Of a stretch of 7,723 bases of DNA, positions 1 through 6,791 are shown piece by piece. The DNA is taken from positions 1 to 7,723 of the forward strand of contig JACCUS010000466.1 in assembly GCA_013811715.1 (NCBI GenBank), written 5' to 3'. The stretch comes from Nocardioidaceae bacterium. Lineage in GTDB: Bacteria > Actinomycetota > Actinomycetes > Propionibacteriales > Nocardioidaceae. The translations under genes and the position numbers were made by a program. Under the pieces are notes generated by a model. That model was not told the DNA's origin, ran no database searches, and was given only the letters and a program-made list of their open reading frames with translations. Within the stretch, counting starts at the first letter, position 1. Each line of letters opens with the position of its first letter.

Positions 1-1397
1 AGCCCGGTCTGGTTCTCGAACTGAGCGATCTGGGCGTCGACGTCCGTGCCCATGTTGCGTTGGGCGTCGAGGAGGGCATCCCACGCCTGGCCGATCCGTT
101 CGTCGCCACCGGCTTGAGAGAAGGCGACAGCCGTCGTGTCAGGCAGGTTGACGATCTGGTTCTCGCCATGGTCGATCGCCGGGAGGTCACCGTAGATACT
201 CGTGATGATCTCGGCGCTGTCGCTCTCGAAGCGGAACGTGGCCGCCACTCGCTGATAGGCCGTTTCCAGGAACTGAAGCTGTGCTGCTCCGAGCATCCCC
301 ATCCCCGAGCCAAAGGCGTCCATGGTGCCCTTGACGTCGACCCACGTCGTCGCCACGCCGAGGTCGCCCAAGGCCTCGATGTCGTCGGCGAACTCCTGGC
401 TGTCGGCCAGCGACTCGTCTTCGGCGGCCGCGGCGTACTTGTCGGCGAGCTCCTGAGTCTCTGCCGCCACGGCGTAGTCGCCGACGAATGCGAACGCGAA
501 GCCGACACCGCTGTCTTGCTTCGCACACTCGTTGACAGCTGCGAGGCCGGTCTCGGCCCCGCCCTCATCGGTCACCTCGATCGCGACCACCACCTCCGGC
601 TCGCCCTGGCCACTTACCGGCACGGCCGCGCCACCGAACTTGTAACCCAGCCAGGGCTCGATGTCGTCCGCGTAGCTCAGGTCGCAGCCCGACGTCGCGA
701 CGGCCTGCTCGAAAACGGCCTTGCGGATGTCGGCGCCCGCGTCCTGCAGGCCCGCAGCGTTACGGAAGGCCGGGAAATGGTTGAGGAATCGCAGCGCGTC
801 GACCTTCTGCTCGGCGGAGGGGTCCAGGTCGACCCCGAAGTAGAAGACGGCGTCGGCCGGCAGCGCCTCGGCAGCCTGCGGGCCGGCGCGGAACAGCCCG
901 AAGGGGTCGGCCTTGTAGAGCGCGAACCCACCGCCAGCGACGAGGACTGCCATCACGCAGGCGAGGATGATCGCCTTGAAGCCGCGCTTCTTGCCCTGCG
1001 GAGGCTGGTGGTAAGGCGGCTGGCCTCCCGGGCCGCCGTGGACATAGTCGCCTGGACCGCCGGGGCCGTAGCCACCGCCCTGCTGGCCGTAGCCACCTTG
1101 CTGGCCGTAGCCGCCCTGCTGGCCCTGCTGGCCGTAGCCACCCTGCTGGCCCTGCTGGCCGTAGCCCCCGCCCTGCTGGCCGTAACCGCCCTGCTGCTGG
1201 CCGTAACCCCCGCCCTGCTGCTGGCCGTAGCCGCCTTGGATGGGCCGGACCTGCGTGGGTGGGGCCTCGCTCGGGCCACCGGCAGCCGGATCCCCGCCTG
1301 GGCGTTGACCGCCGGGCGGAGGTTGCTGCGGTGACTGCTGGTGCTGGGGTTGACCCCAGGGCTGTCCGGACCCGGGAGGTGGGTTGTTGCTCGACAT
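1..1397 (-). CDS. DUF3352-type membrane-anchored protein with Gly-Tyr-Gln-rich N-terminal tail (partial, C-terminus off window)
   Basis: Function is unknown. 465 residues are visible before the left edge cuts the gene, and no stop codon is reached. Layout: residues 1-54 are rich in Pro, Gln and Gly; residues 55-111 are GYGQQ-type repeats; a basic stretch (GKKRGFK, about 135-141) leads into one membrane helix at about 142-160. The rest is probably outside the cell, because positive charges precede the helix. The outer part opens with ALPADAVFYFGVDLDP (178-193), which resembles the start of DUF3352 proteins as I remember them. It contains only two cysteines (C238, C291), which could form a disulfide. 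The ATG at 1397 is supported by GAGGGG eight bases upstream (1406-1411). An ATG at 1405 is in another frame. The gene starts 22 bp after the upstream membrane-protein gene, so it is probably the third gene of the dnaE transcript. The reading frame is solid; the DUF3352 label rests on memory of the family and was not searched. Confidence 0.85.
   Translation of the reverse strand, partial: MSSNNPPPGSGQPWGQPQHQQSPQQPPPGGQRPGGDPAAGGPSEAPPTQVRPIQGGYGQQQGGGYGQQQGGYGQQGGGYGQQGQQGGYGQQGQQGGYGQQGGYGQQGGGYGPGGPGDYVHGGPGGQPPYHQPPQGKKRGFKAIILACVMAVLVAGGGFALYKADPFGLFRAGPQAAEALPADAVFYFGVDLDPSAEQKVDALRFLNHFPAFRNAAGLQDAGADIRKAVFEQAVATSGCDLSYADDIEPWLGYKFGGAAVPVSGQGEPEVVVAIEVTDEGGAETGLAAVNECAKQDSGVGFAFAFVGDYAVAAETQELADKYAAAAEDESLADSQEFADDIEALGDLGVATTWVDVKGTMDAFGSGMGMLGAAQLQFLETAYQRVAATFRFESDSAEIITSIYGDLPAIDHGENQIVNLPDTTAVAFSQAGGDERIGQAWDALLDAQRNMGTDVDAQIAQFENQTG
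1065..1235 (-). repeat. Tandem GGYGQQ(G) coding repeat in the DUF3352-type gene
   Basis: This is an imperfect tandem array of 18-27 bp units built from GGC TAC GGC CAG CAG GGC, encoding residues 55-111. It has eight Tyr-Gly steps (Y57, 65, 72, 79, 88, 97, 103, 110), seven of them followed by Gln-Gln, and two units carry an extra GQQ. Synonymous differences (GGT/GGC/GGG, TAC throughout, one CAA) are scattered through the units. That suggests the repeat has been kept as protein rather than being a very recent DNA expansion. Slippage at such repeats could change the length between strains. Confidence 0.9.
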
Positions 1398-1405
1398 CGA
1401 CGCAT

Positions 1406-1411
1406 CCCCTC
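1406..1411 (-). promoter_or_regulatory. Ribosome binding site of the DUF3352-type gene
   Basis: GAGGGG on the minus strand, eight bases before the ATG at 1397. It selects that start over the out-of-frame ATG at 1405. Confidence 0.75.
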
Positions 1412-1419
1412 GTGAAGAA

Positions 1420-2025
1420 TTAACGGCCGGGTAAAACGCTACTTGACTCGGGGGCCACTCGGAGGCTCTTTTGCTCTTTCCGCCAGCCGAAGATGGCCCC
1501 CAACGCCCCGATGAGCCCGCCGATCGGCCAGCCCAGCGCCACCACCCAGCTGTCGATGACGATCCCGCTGGTCACCAGGCCACCCAACACCTCGGGGTCG
1601 GGGTGGAACAACACACCCGAGCGATACGTCGCCGCGGCCGCGACGGCACCCAGGACGAGGACGCCGATGACGCTGACCCAACCGTGGCGGTGCCCTCGCC
1701 ACCCCGCCAACAGCCCGGCGATCAAGCCGCCGACGACCCCGACGGCCAGGAACCACATCGTGACCTCCGTTTGCTGGTCGAGCTCGCGCTCACCAGGGAA
1801 GGAGCCCTCGGCGCTCGGCGGTACGATGGGCGGTTCGGCGAGGTAGACCCACAGCAGTCCGCCCAGCAGCCCGGCGAGGATGCCAGCGAGCGCGCACCAA
1901 CCGACGAAAGCCAACCGGTCGACGACCCGCCCGTCTTCATCCTCGCGGGTGAAGGTCGGCTGTGCGTCGGTCGCTGCGTGCGGGTACGGCGCCAAGGCAT
2001 GTCGGTGCGGTACGTCGTCTGCCAC
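1420..2025 (-). CDS. Four-helix membrane protein of unknown function
   Basis: A 201-residue protein I cannot assign to a family with confidence. Residues 1-35 are polar, with several His and a TREDEDGR stretch, and are probably cytoplasmic. Four hydrophobic helices follow at about 38-63, 88-109, 116-134 and 160-181. They are rich in small-residue and glycine steps (AGLLGGLL, GGLIAGLLAG, GGLIGALGAIFG), as is common in tightly packed helix bundles. A loop of about 25 residues with a PPIVPPS proline cluster separates helices 1 and 2. The tail after helix 4 begins WRKEQK and is basic. No catalytic motif, nucleotide site or transporter signature is visible. The start is GTG at 2025, supported by AGGA eight bases upstream that overlaps the dnaE stop codon; no ATG gives a full-length product. 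It lies 10 bp after dnaE and 22 bp before the DUF3352-type gene, so cotranscription is likely. A DUF2567-like identity came to mind but could not be tested. Confidence 0.88.
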   Translation of the reverse strand: MADDVPHRHALAPYPHAATDAQPTFTREDEDGRVVDRLAFVGWCALAGILAGLLGGLLWVYLAEPPIVPPSAEGSFPGERELDQQTEVTMWFLAVGVVGGLIAGLLAGWRGHRHGWVSVIGVLVLGAVAAAATYRSGVLFHPDPEVLGGLVTSGIVIDSWVVALGWPIGGLIGALGAIFGWRKEQKSLRVAPESSSVLPGR

Positions 2026-2033
2026 GCCGTGAA

Positions 2034-2037
2034 TCCT
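2034..2037 (-). promoter_or_regulatory. Ribosome binding site overlapping the dnaE stop codon
   Basis: AGGA on the minus strand shares two bases with the dnaE TAG stop (2036-2038) and sits eight bases before the GTG at 2025. A ribosome finishing dnaE would uncover or reuse this site, so the membrane-protein gene is probably translationally coupled to dnaE. Confidence 0.55.
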
Positions 2038-5000
2038 AGGCTGACAGGCACGCAGGGCCGAGCAATGCCTTCAGGTCGGCCATCAACGCGGGGGTGGGTG
2101 TCACCCGCAGCCGCTCGTCGAGCCGCATCACCATGGTCCGGCCGGCCGACAGCAGCTTCAGCTGGACGTCGGCCACGCCGGGATGCGTCGCGAGCACGTC
2201 CTTGAGCTGGTCGACAAGGGGTGGCGTGACGCGAATCGCTGGCATCGAGATCACCACCGGGCCGTGGACGGCGCCGCTCTCGAGGTCTGGCACGGTGATC
2301 TCGACACAGATCAACTCGACCGCGTCGTCACGACGCTTCACCCTGCCCAAGACCCGCACCACAGAGTCCTCGATGAGCAACGTCGAGGAAAGCTGATACT
2401 CGCGCGGGAACACCAACACGTTGACGGCGCCCTCGAGGTCCTCGAGCGTGACGGCGGCGTACAGGTCGCCCTTCTTGGTGTTCTTCCGCACCACCGAGGT
2501 GATGAGCCCCGCCATCGCGACCATGCTGCCGTCTTGGCGCTCCTCGTCGGTGATCAGCTGGCCGATGCTTACGTCGCTCGACCGGGTCAGAACGTGCTCG
2601 AGGCCGTTGAGCGGGTGGTCGGACACGTACAGCCCGAGCATGTCGCGCTCGTTGGCGAGGAGGACGCGCTTGTCCCACTCCGCCAGGTCGGGGACCTGGA
2701 TCGACACAGCCGAGAAATTGTCGTCGTCGAGCCCGTCGAACAGCGAGTCCTGCCCGATGGCCTCGTTGCGCTTGAGGTCGATGTACTGGTCTGCAGCATC
2801 CTCATGGACGGCGACCAGAGCACGTCGGGAGTAGCCCAGTGAGTCGAACGCCCCGGCCTTGCACAGCGACTCGAGCACGCGCTTGTTGCAGACAGGCACG
2901 GGGACCTTCGACATGAAGTCGCCGAAGTCGGTGAACCTGCCCCCGGCCTCCCGCGCCCCCACCAGCCCGGCGACGACATTGTTGCCGACGTTGCGGATCG
3001 CGGACAGCCCGAAGCGGATGTCGGTGCCGACCGGTGTGAAGTTCGCCTGTGACTCGTTGACGTCTGGCGGCAGCACCTTGATGCCCATCCGGCGACACTC
3101 GTTGAGGTACACCGCCGACTTGTCCTTCGCGTCGCCGACGCTGGTGAGCAGCGCCGCCATGTACTCGGCCGGGAAGTTCGCCTTGAGGTAGGCGGTCCAG
3201 TAGGACACCAGCCCGTAGCCAGCGGTGTGGGACTTGTTGAAGGCGTAGTCGGAGAACGGCAACAAGATGTCCCACAGTGTCTGCACCGCGCCTGGGGAGA
3301 AGCCGTTAGCGATCATCCCGTCGCGGAAGCCCTCGAACTCGGCGTCGAGCACCGCACGCTTCTTCTTTCCCATCGCGCGTCGAAGCAGATCGGCCTTCCC
3401 GAGCGAGTACCCAGCGAGCTTCTGCGGGATCTCCATCACCTGCTCCTGGTAGATGATCAGGCCGTACGTCGGGGCCAGGATCTCCTTCAGCGGCGCTTCG
3501 AGCTCCGGGTGGATCGCCCCGATCTCCTGCCTGCCGTTCTTGCGCAGGGCGTAGTTGGTGTGGCTGTTCGCGCCCATCGGGCCCGGTCGGTAGAGCGCCA
3601 GCACGGCGGCGATGTCCTCGAAACTGTCCGGCCTCAGCTGCCGCAACAGCTGACGCATCGGGGCACCGTCGAGCTGGAAGACGCCGAGGGTGTCGCCGCG
3701 CGCCAGCAAGGCATACGTCGCCGTGTCGTCGAGACCGAGCCGCTCCAGGTCGATGTCGATGTCACGGTTGGCCCGAAGGTTGGCCAGCGCGTCCTCGATG
3801 ACCGTGAGGTTGCGCAGACCCAAGAAGTCCATCTTGAGCAGCCCCAGCGCCTCACATGACGGGTAGTCGAACTGGGTGATGGTGGCGCCGTCCTGCTCGC
3901 GGCGCATTATCGGGATCACGTCGATCAACGGCTCGCTCGACATGATGACTCCGGCGGCGTGGACCCCCCACTGTCGCTTGAGGTTCTCCAGCTGGCGAGC
4001 CGTGTCGGTGATCTTCTGCACGTCGGGGTCGGAGTCGTAGAGCGACCGGAACTCGGCCGCCTCCCGATGGCGCTTGTGCTCGGTGTCGAAGATCCCGCTC
4101 AGCGAGATGTCCTTGCCCATGACCGCAGGGGGCATGGCCTTGGTGAGGCGCTCCCCCATCGCGAACGGGTAGCCGAGCACCCGGGAGGAGTCCTTGAGTG
4201 CCTGCTTCGCCTTGATGGTGCCGTACGTAACGATCTGGGCGACCCGGTCTTCGCCGTACTTGTCGGTGCAGTAGCGGATCACCTCGCCTCGCCGGCGCTC
4301 ATCGAAATCGATGTCGATGTCGGGCATCGAGACGCGCTCGGGGTTGAGGAAGCGCTCGAAGAGGAGGCCGTGGACGAGCGGGTCGAGGTCGGTGATGCCC
4401 ATCGCGTAGGCGACGATGGCGCCGGTCGCCGAACCGCGACCAGGTCCGACCCGGATGCCCTGCGACTTCGCCCAGTTGATCAGGTCGGCCACCACGAGGA
4501 AGTAGCCGGGGAACCCCATCTGCAGGATCGTCGTTGTCTCGCCGTCGGCCCGGGCCCGCGCCTCGGCGGTGACGCCCTTCGGGTAGCGCCGCCTCAGACC
4601 GGTCTCCACCTCCTTGACGAACCAGGTCTCCTCGGTCTCGCCCTCGGGTACGTCGAAGCGCGGCATCAGGTTGCGTCCCACCGGGAACTCGACGTCGCAC
4701 CGCTCGGCGATCAGAAGCGTGCTGTCGCAGGCCTCCGGCAGGTCGCGGAAGACGTGGCGCATCTCCTCGGGACTCTTGAGGTAGTAGCCGTCGCCTTGAA
4801 GCGTGAATCGGTTGGCGTCGTTGACCGTCGAGCCGGTCTGAACGCACAGCAGCGCGTCGTGTCCGATGGAGTCCGCGGGCCTGGTGTAGTGCAGGTCGTT
4901 GGTGGCCACGAGCGGGAGGTCGAGCTCCTTGGAGAGGCGCAGCAGGTCATCGCGGACGCGGCGCTCGATGTCGAGGCCGTGGTCCATGAGCTCCACGAAG

Positions 5001-5557
5001 TAGTTGTCCGCGCCGAACAGGTCGCGGTAGCCGGCTGCGGCCTCGCGCGCGTCGTCGTACCTGCCGAGGCGGAGCAGCGTCTGGACCTCCCCTCCGGGAC
5101 AACCGGTGGTGGCGATGATCCCCTTGCCGAAGCGTTCGAGCAGGTCGCGGTCCATCCGCGGCTTGTAGAACTGGCCCTCGGTCGAGGCCAGCGATGCCAA
5201 CCGGAAGAGATTGTGCAGGCCGTCGGTGGTCTCGGCAAGCATCGTCGCGTGCGTGTAGGCGCCGCCGCCGGAGACGTCGTCGCCGTCACCGTTCCCCCAC
5301 CGCACCCGACGCCGCTCGAACCTGCTGGTGCCGGGGGTCCAGTACGCCTCGCAGCCGATGATCGGCTTGACGTCGCGCGCCTTGGCGGCCTGGTAGAACT
5401 CGAAGGCGCCGAACATGTTGCCGTGGTCGGTGATCGCCAGCGCCGGCATCCCCAGCCGGGCCGTCTCGTCGAACAGCTCGCCGACCCGCGCCGCGCCGTC
5501 AAGCATCGAGAACTCGGTGTGGACGTGCAGATGCACGAAGTCCGACGAACTCGGCAT
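2036..5557 (-). CDS. dnaE: DNA polymerase III alpha subunit (replicative C-family polymerase, DnaE1 type)
   Basis: This is the catalytic subunit of the chromosomal replicase; it extends primers while bound to the beta clamp. At 1173 residues it has normal family length. The N-terminal PHP domain (about 5-275) opens with FVHLHVHTEFSMLDG and keeps nine candidate metal ligands: H11, H13, D20, H45, E70, H103, C153, D221, H223. The palm holds PDIDIDFD (412-419), with catalytic D413 and D415, and the third aspartate D577 in KMDFLGL. Fingers and a helix-hairpin-helix region follow. QDSLF (936-940) fits the internal beta-clamp binding motif, and an OB fold lies at about 1010-1055. I chose the ATG at 5557 because GAGGAGG lies ten bases upstream and the product starts just before the PHP domain, as in relatives. 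An in-frame ATG at 5590 would add 11 residues but has no good ribosome site. The PHP domain of Mycobacterium tuberculosis DnaE1 is a proofreading 3'-5' exonuclease, and the intact ligand set here suggests the same. Confidence 0.98.
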   Translation of the reverse strand: MPSSSDFVHLHVHTEFSMLDGAARVGELFDETARLGMPALAITDHGNMFGAFEFYQAAKARDVKPIIGCEAYWTPGTSRFERRRVRWGNGDGDDVSGGGAYTHATMLAETTDGLHNLFRLASLASTEGQFYKPRMDRDLLERFGKGIIATTGCPGGEVQTLLRLGRYDDAREAAAGYRDLFGADNYFVELMDHGLDIERRVRDDLLRLSKELDLPLVATNDLHYTRPADSIGHDALLCVQTGSTVNDANRFTLQGDGYYLKSPEEMRHVFRDLPEACDSTLLIAERCDVEFPVGRNLMPRFDVPEGETEETWFVKEVETGLRRRYPKGVTAEARARADGETTTILQMGFPGYFLVVADLINWAKSQGIRVGPGRGSATGAIVAYAMGITDLDPLVHGLLFERFLNPERVSMPDIDIDFDERRRGEVIRYCTDKYGEDRVAQIVTYGTIKAKQALKDSSRVLGYPFAMGERLTKAMPPAVMGKDISLSGIFDTEHKRHREAAEFRSLYDSDPDVQKITDTARQLENLKRQWGVHAAGVIMSSEPLIDVIPIMRREQDGATITQFDYPSCEALGLLKMDFLGLRNLTVIEDALANLRANRDIDIDLERLGLDDTATYALLARGDTLGVFQLDGAPMRQLLRQLRPDSFEDIAAVLALYRPGPMGANSHTNYALRKNGRQEIGAIHPELEAPLKEILAPTYGLIIYQEQVMEIPQKLAGYSLGKADLLRRAMGKKKRAVLDAEFEGFRDGMIANGFSPGAVQTLWDILLPFSDYAFNKSHTAGYGLVSYWTAYLKANFPAEYMAALLTSVGDAKDKSAVYLNECRRMGIKVLPPDVNESQANFTPVGTDIRFGLSAIRNVGNNVVAGLVGAREAGGRFTDFGDFMSKVPVPVCNKRVLESLCKAGAFDSLGYSRRALVAVHEDAADQYIDLKRNEAIGQDSLFDGLDDDNFSAVSIQVPDLAEWDKRVLLANERDMLGLYVSDHPLNGLEHVLTRSSDVSIGQLITDEERQDGSMVAMAGLITSVVRKNTKKGDLYAAVTLEDLEGAVNVLVFPREYQLSSTLLIEDSVVRVLGRVKRRDDAVELICVEITVPDLESGAVHGPVVISMPAIRVTPPLVDQLKDVLATHPGVADVQLKLLSAGRTMVMRLDERLRVTPTPALMADLKALLGPACLSA

Positions 5558-5567
5558 GGGCGCGGGG

Positions 5568-5574
5568 CCTCCTC
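5568..5574 (-). promoter_or_regulatory. Ribosome binding site of dnaE
   Basis: GAGGAGG on the minus strand, ten bases before the ATG at 5557. It is the strongest Shine-Dalgarno match in the window and lies inside the longer in-frame reading that starts at 5590, so it argues for the shorter start. Confidence 0.75.
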
Positions 5575-5631
5575 GCGGGTCTGACGCCATGGCAGCGGTG
5601 CCGACATGGCGCAGCGACGACGTGACACAGT

Positions 5632-5652
5632 GAGCCGGACTCGCGCCGGCTC
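5632..5652 (-). other. Hairpin in the presumed dnaE leader
   Basis: A perfect 7-bp inverted repeat (GAGCCGG and CCGGCTC) surrounds a 7-base loop, about 75 bases upstream of the dnaE ATG. It has no U-run, so it is not a classical terminator. It could be a leader RNA structure or chance in GC-rich DNA. Confidence 0.35.
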
Positions 5653-5669
5653 GGCTGGGGAAGAACCAC

Positions 5670-5699
5670 AGCGTACGCCGACAGACAGGGTCGCATCGA
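5670..5699 (-). promoter_or_regulatory. Weak sigma-70-like promoter candidate for dnaE
   Basis: The minus strand has TACGCT (5670-5675), which fits the actinobacterial TAnnnT -10 pattern. TCGATG (5694-5699) lies 18 bases further upstream as a poor -35. The resulting leader would be about 105 bases and would include the hairpin at 5632-5652. A competing pair, TTTCGG and GATAAC with a 17-base spacer, lies further upstream. In GC-rich DNA such matches are common, so this is only a pointer. Confidence 0.2.
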
Positions 5700-5815
5700 T
5701 CCCCGACACACCTTCTGGCGGGTCAGCCTCGACAGTCCGGGCCCGCTCCGGCTCCCACCTTGCCCAGACGTCAGTTATCGCCCTGCTGCCACCCCGCCGA
5801 AACGGCAATTGTGGT

Positions 5816-5855
5816 CCGACACGCCGGTGAAACAGGGCCACAACTGGCGTGTCGG
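5816..5855 (-). terminator. Inverted repeat after the pseudouridine synthase gene, probable terminator
   Basis: A perfect 10-bp inverted repeat (CCGACACGCC and GGCGTGTCGG) with a 20-base intervening loop begins three bases after the synthase stop codon. There is no U-run downstream, which is common for actinobacterial hairpin terminators but weakens the call. A second 6-bp inverted repeat (TTGTGG at 5809-5814, CCACAA at 5838-5843) interlocks with it. Confidence 0.5.
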
Positions 5856-5858
5856 TGG

Positions 5859-6791
5859 TTATTGGCGGATGACGTCGAGGGCGTGCGCAAGGTCATCGGG
5901 GTACGCCGACTCGAACTCGACCCATGTCGAGCTGTTCGGGTGCTCAAAGCGCAACCGGGTGGCGTGCAACCACTGCCGCGACAGGCCGACCCGACGGGCC
6001 AGCGCCGGGTCGGCGCCGTACGTCAGATCACCCAGGCACGGATGGTGCAGCGCACTCATGTGCACCCTGATCTGGTGGGTGCGTCCGGTCTCCAGTGCGA
6101 TCTCGAGCAGGGACGCGAACCGATGCGCCTCCAGCGTCTCGTAGTGGGTGATGCTGGGTCGGCCTCCCTGCCCCACCGCGAACTTGTAGGCGTGCTTGGG
6201 GTGTCGGTAGATCGGCGCGTCGATCGTGCCGCGCAGGGGGTCCAGATGGCCCTGGACCAGCGCATGGTAGATCTTGTCAACGGCACGCTGACGGAAGGCG
6301 TTCTTCAGCCGCGAGTAGCCGTGCTCGGACTTCGCCACCACCATCAGGCCGCTGGTGCCGACGTCGAGTCGTTGGACGATCCCGTGCCGCTCGGGCACCC
6401 CCGAGGTGGTGATCTGGAAGCCGGCGGCGGCGAGGTGCCCGAGCACGGTCGGGCCGCGCCAGCCGACGCTCGGGTGGGCGGCCACACCGACGGGCTTGTC
6501 GATGACGACGAAAGCCTCGTCGTCGAAAACGATCCGCAGCCCTTCGACGGTTTCGGGAACGACTCGCGCCGGCGCGTCAGGGGCTGGAATCGACACCTCC
6601 AGGAAGGCGCCCTCGCTGACTCGGTCGGACTTGGCGGGAGCGGCACCGTCCAGCGTCACCTCACCGGCCGCCACCAGCTCCGCCGCCTTGGTGCGGGAGA
6701 GCCCGAACATGCGCGCGAGGGCCGCATCGACGCGCTCGCCGGCCAGCCCGCTCGGGACGTGCACGACCTTGCGTTCGGTACTCAGCGTCAC
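5859..6791 (-). CDS. RluA-family pseudouridine synthase with S4 domain (RluD-like)
   Basis: The product converts specific uridines in structured RNA, most likely 23S rRNA, to pseudouridine. It has 310 residues, normal for the family. An N-terminal S4 RNA-binding domain spans about 16-65 (LAGERVDAALARMFGLSRTK and EVTLDG). The catalytic domain follows, with VVIDKPVGVAAHPS (95-108), the catalytic-loop motif QRLDVGTSGLMVVAK with nucleophile D143, and the conserved ETGRTHQIRVHM (234-245) and LHATRL (275-280) motifs. The usual His before RLD is Gln here. The start is GTG at 6791, overlapping the lspA stop as GTGA. No Shine-Dalgarno is visible, which suggests coupling to lspA translation. Longer in-frame readings would run back through lspA in another frame and are not real. 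E. coli RluD acts on helix 69 of 23S rRNA, but the exact target here cannot be read from the sequence, so I give no symbol. Confidence 0.95.
   Translation of the reverse strand: MTLSTERKVVHVPSGLAGERVDAALARMFGLSRTKAAELVAAGEVTLDGAAPAKSDRVSEGAFLEVSIPAPDAPARVVPETVEGLRIVFDDEAFVVIDKPVGVAAHPSVGWRGPTVLGHLAAAGFQITTSGVPERHGIVQRLDVGTSGLMVVAKSEHGYSRLKNAFRQRAVDKIYHALVQGHLDPLRGTIDAPIYRHPKHAYKFAVGQGGRPSITHYETLEAHRFASLLEIALETGRTHQIRVHMSALHHPCLGDLTYGADPALARRVGLSRQWLHATRLRFEHPNSSTWVEFESAYPDDLAHALDVIRQ

Larger units (their letters stand above)
5558..5858. other. Intergenic region between dnaE and the pseudouridine synthase gene
   Basis: This 301-bp stretch contains no convincing gene. Short frames cross it on both strands, but none has a ribosome site or a recognisable product. 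Read on the minus strand it holds, in order: an inverted repeat 3 bases after the synthase stop, a weak promoter candidate, a hairpin in the presumed dnaE leader, and the dnaE ribosome site. It is the only gap longer than 25 bp in the window and the natural boundary between two transcripts. Confidence 0.7.

Noticed and set aside
60..1334. 424-codon plus-strand frame opposite the DUF3352-type gene
   Set aside because: It is an antisense shadow. Its alanine/leucine/valine repeat (ALLAVA) is just the reverse reading of the GYGQQ codons, not a membrane domain.
1471..2205. 244-codon plus-strand frame over the four-helix membrane protein gene
   Set aside because: The product is dominated by Arg, Pro, Asp and Gln with no motif. 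The minus-strand frame gives clean hydrophobic helices, a ribosome site and operon spacing.
3959..5584. 541-codon open frame on the plus strand opposite dnaE
   Set aside because: It mirrors the dnaE reading frame. In GC-rich genomes the opposite strand often lacks stops when codon third positions are G or C. The product is low-complexity with Arg, Val and Gly and shows no known motif, while dnaE is unmistakable.
5558..5590. Longer dnaE form starting at the ATG at 5590
   Set aside because: It adds 11 residues rich in Gly and Pro before the PHP domain and has no good ribosome site, while GAGGAGG sits just upstream of the ATG at 5557.
5816..5855. Interlocked repeats as a classical H-type pseudoknot riboswitch
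   Set aside because: Only one base would have to span the 10-bp stem, which is sterically unlikely, and nothing resembling a known riboswitch core is visible.
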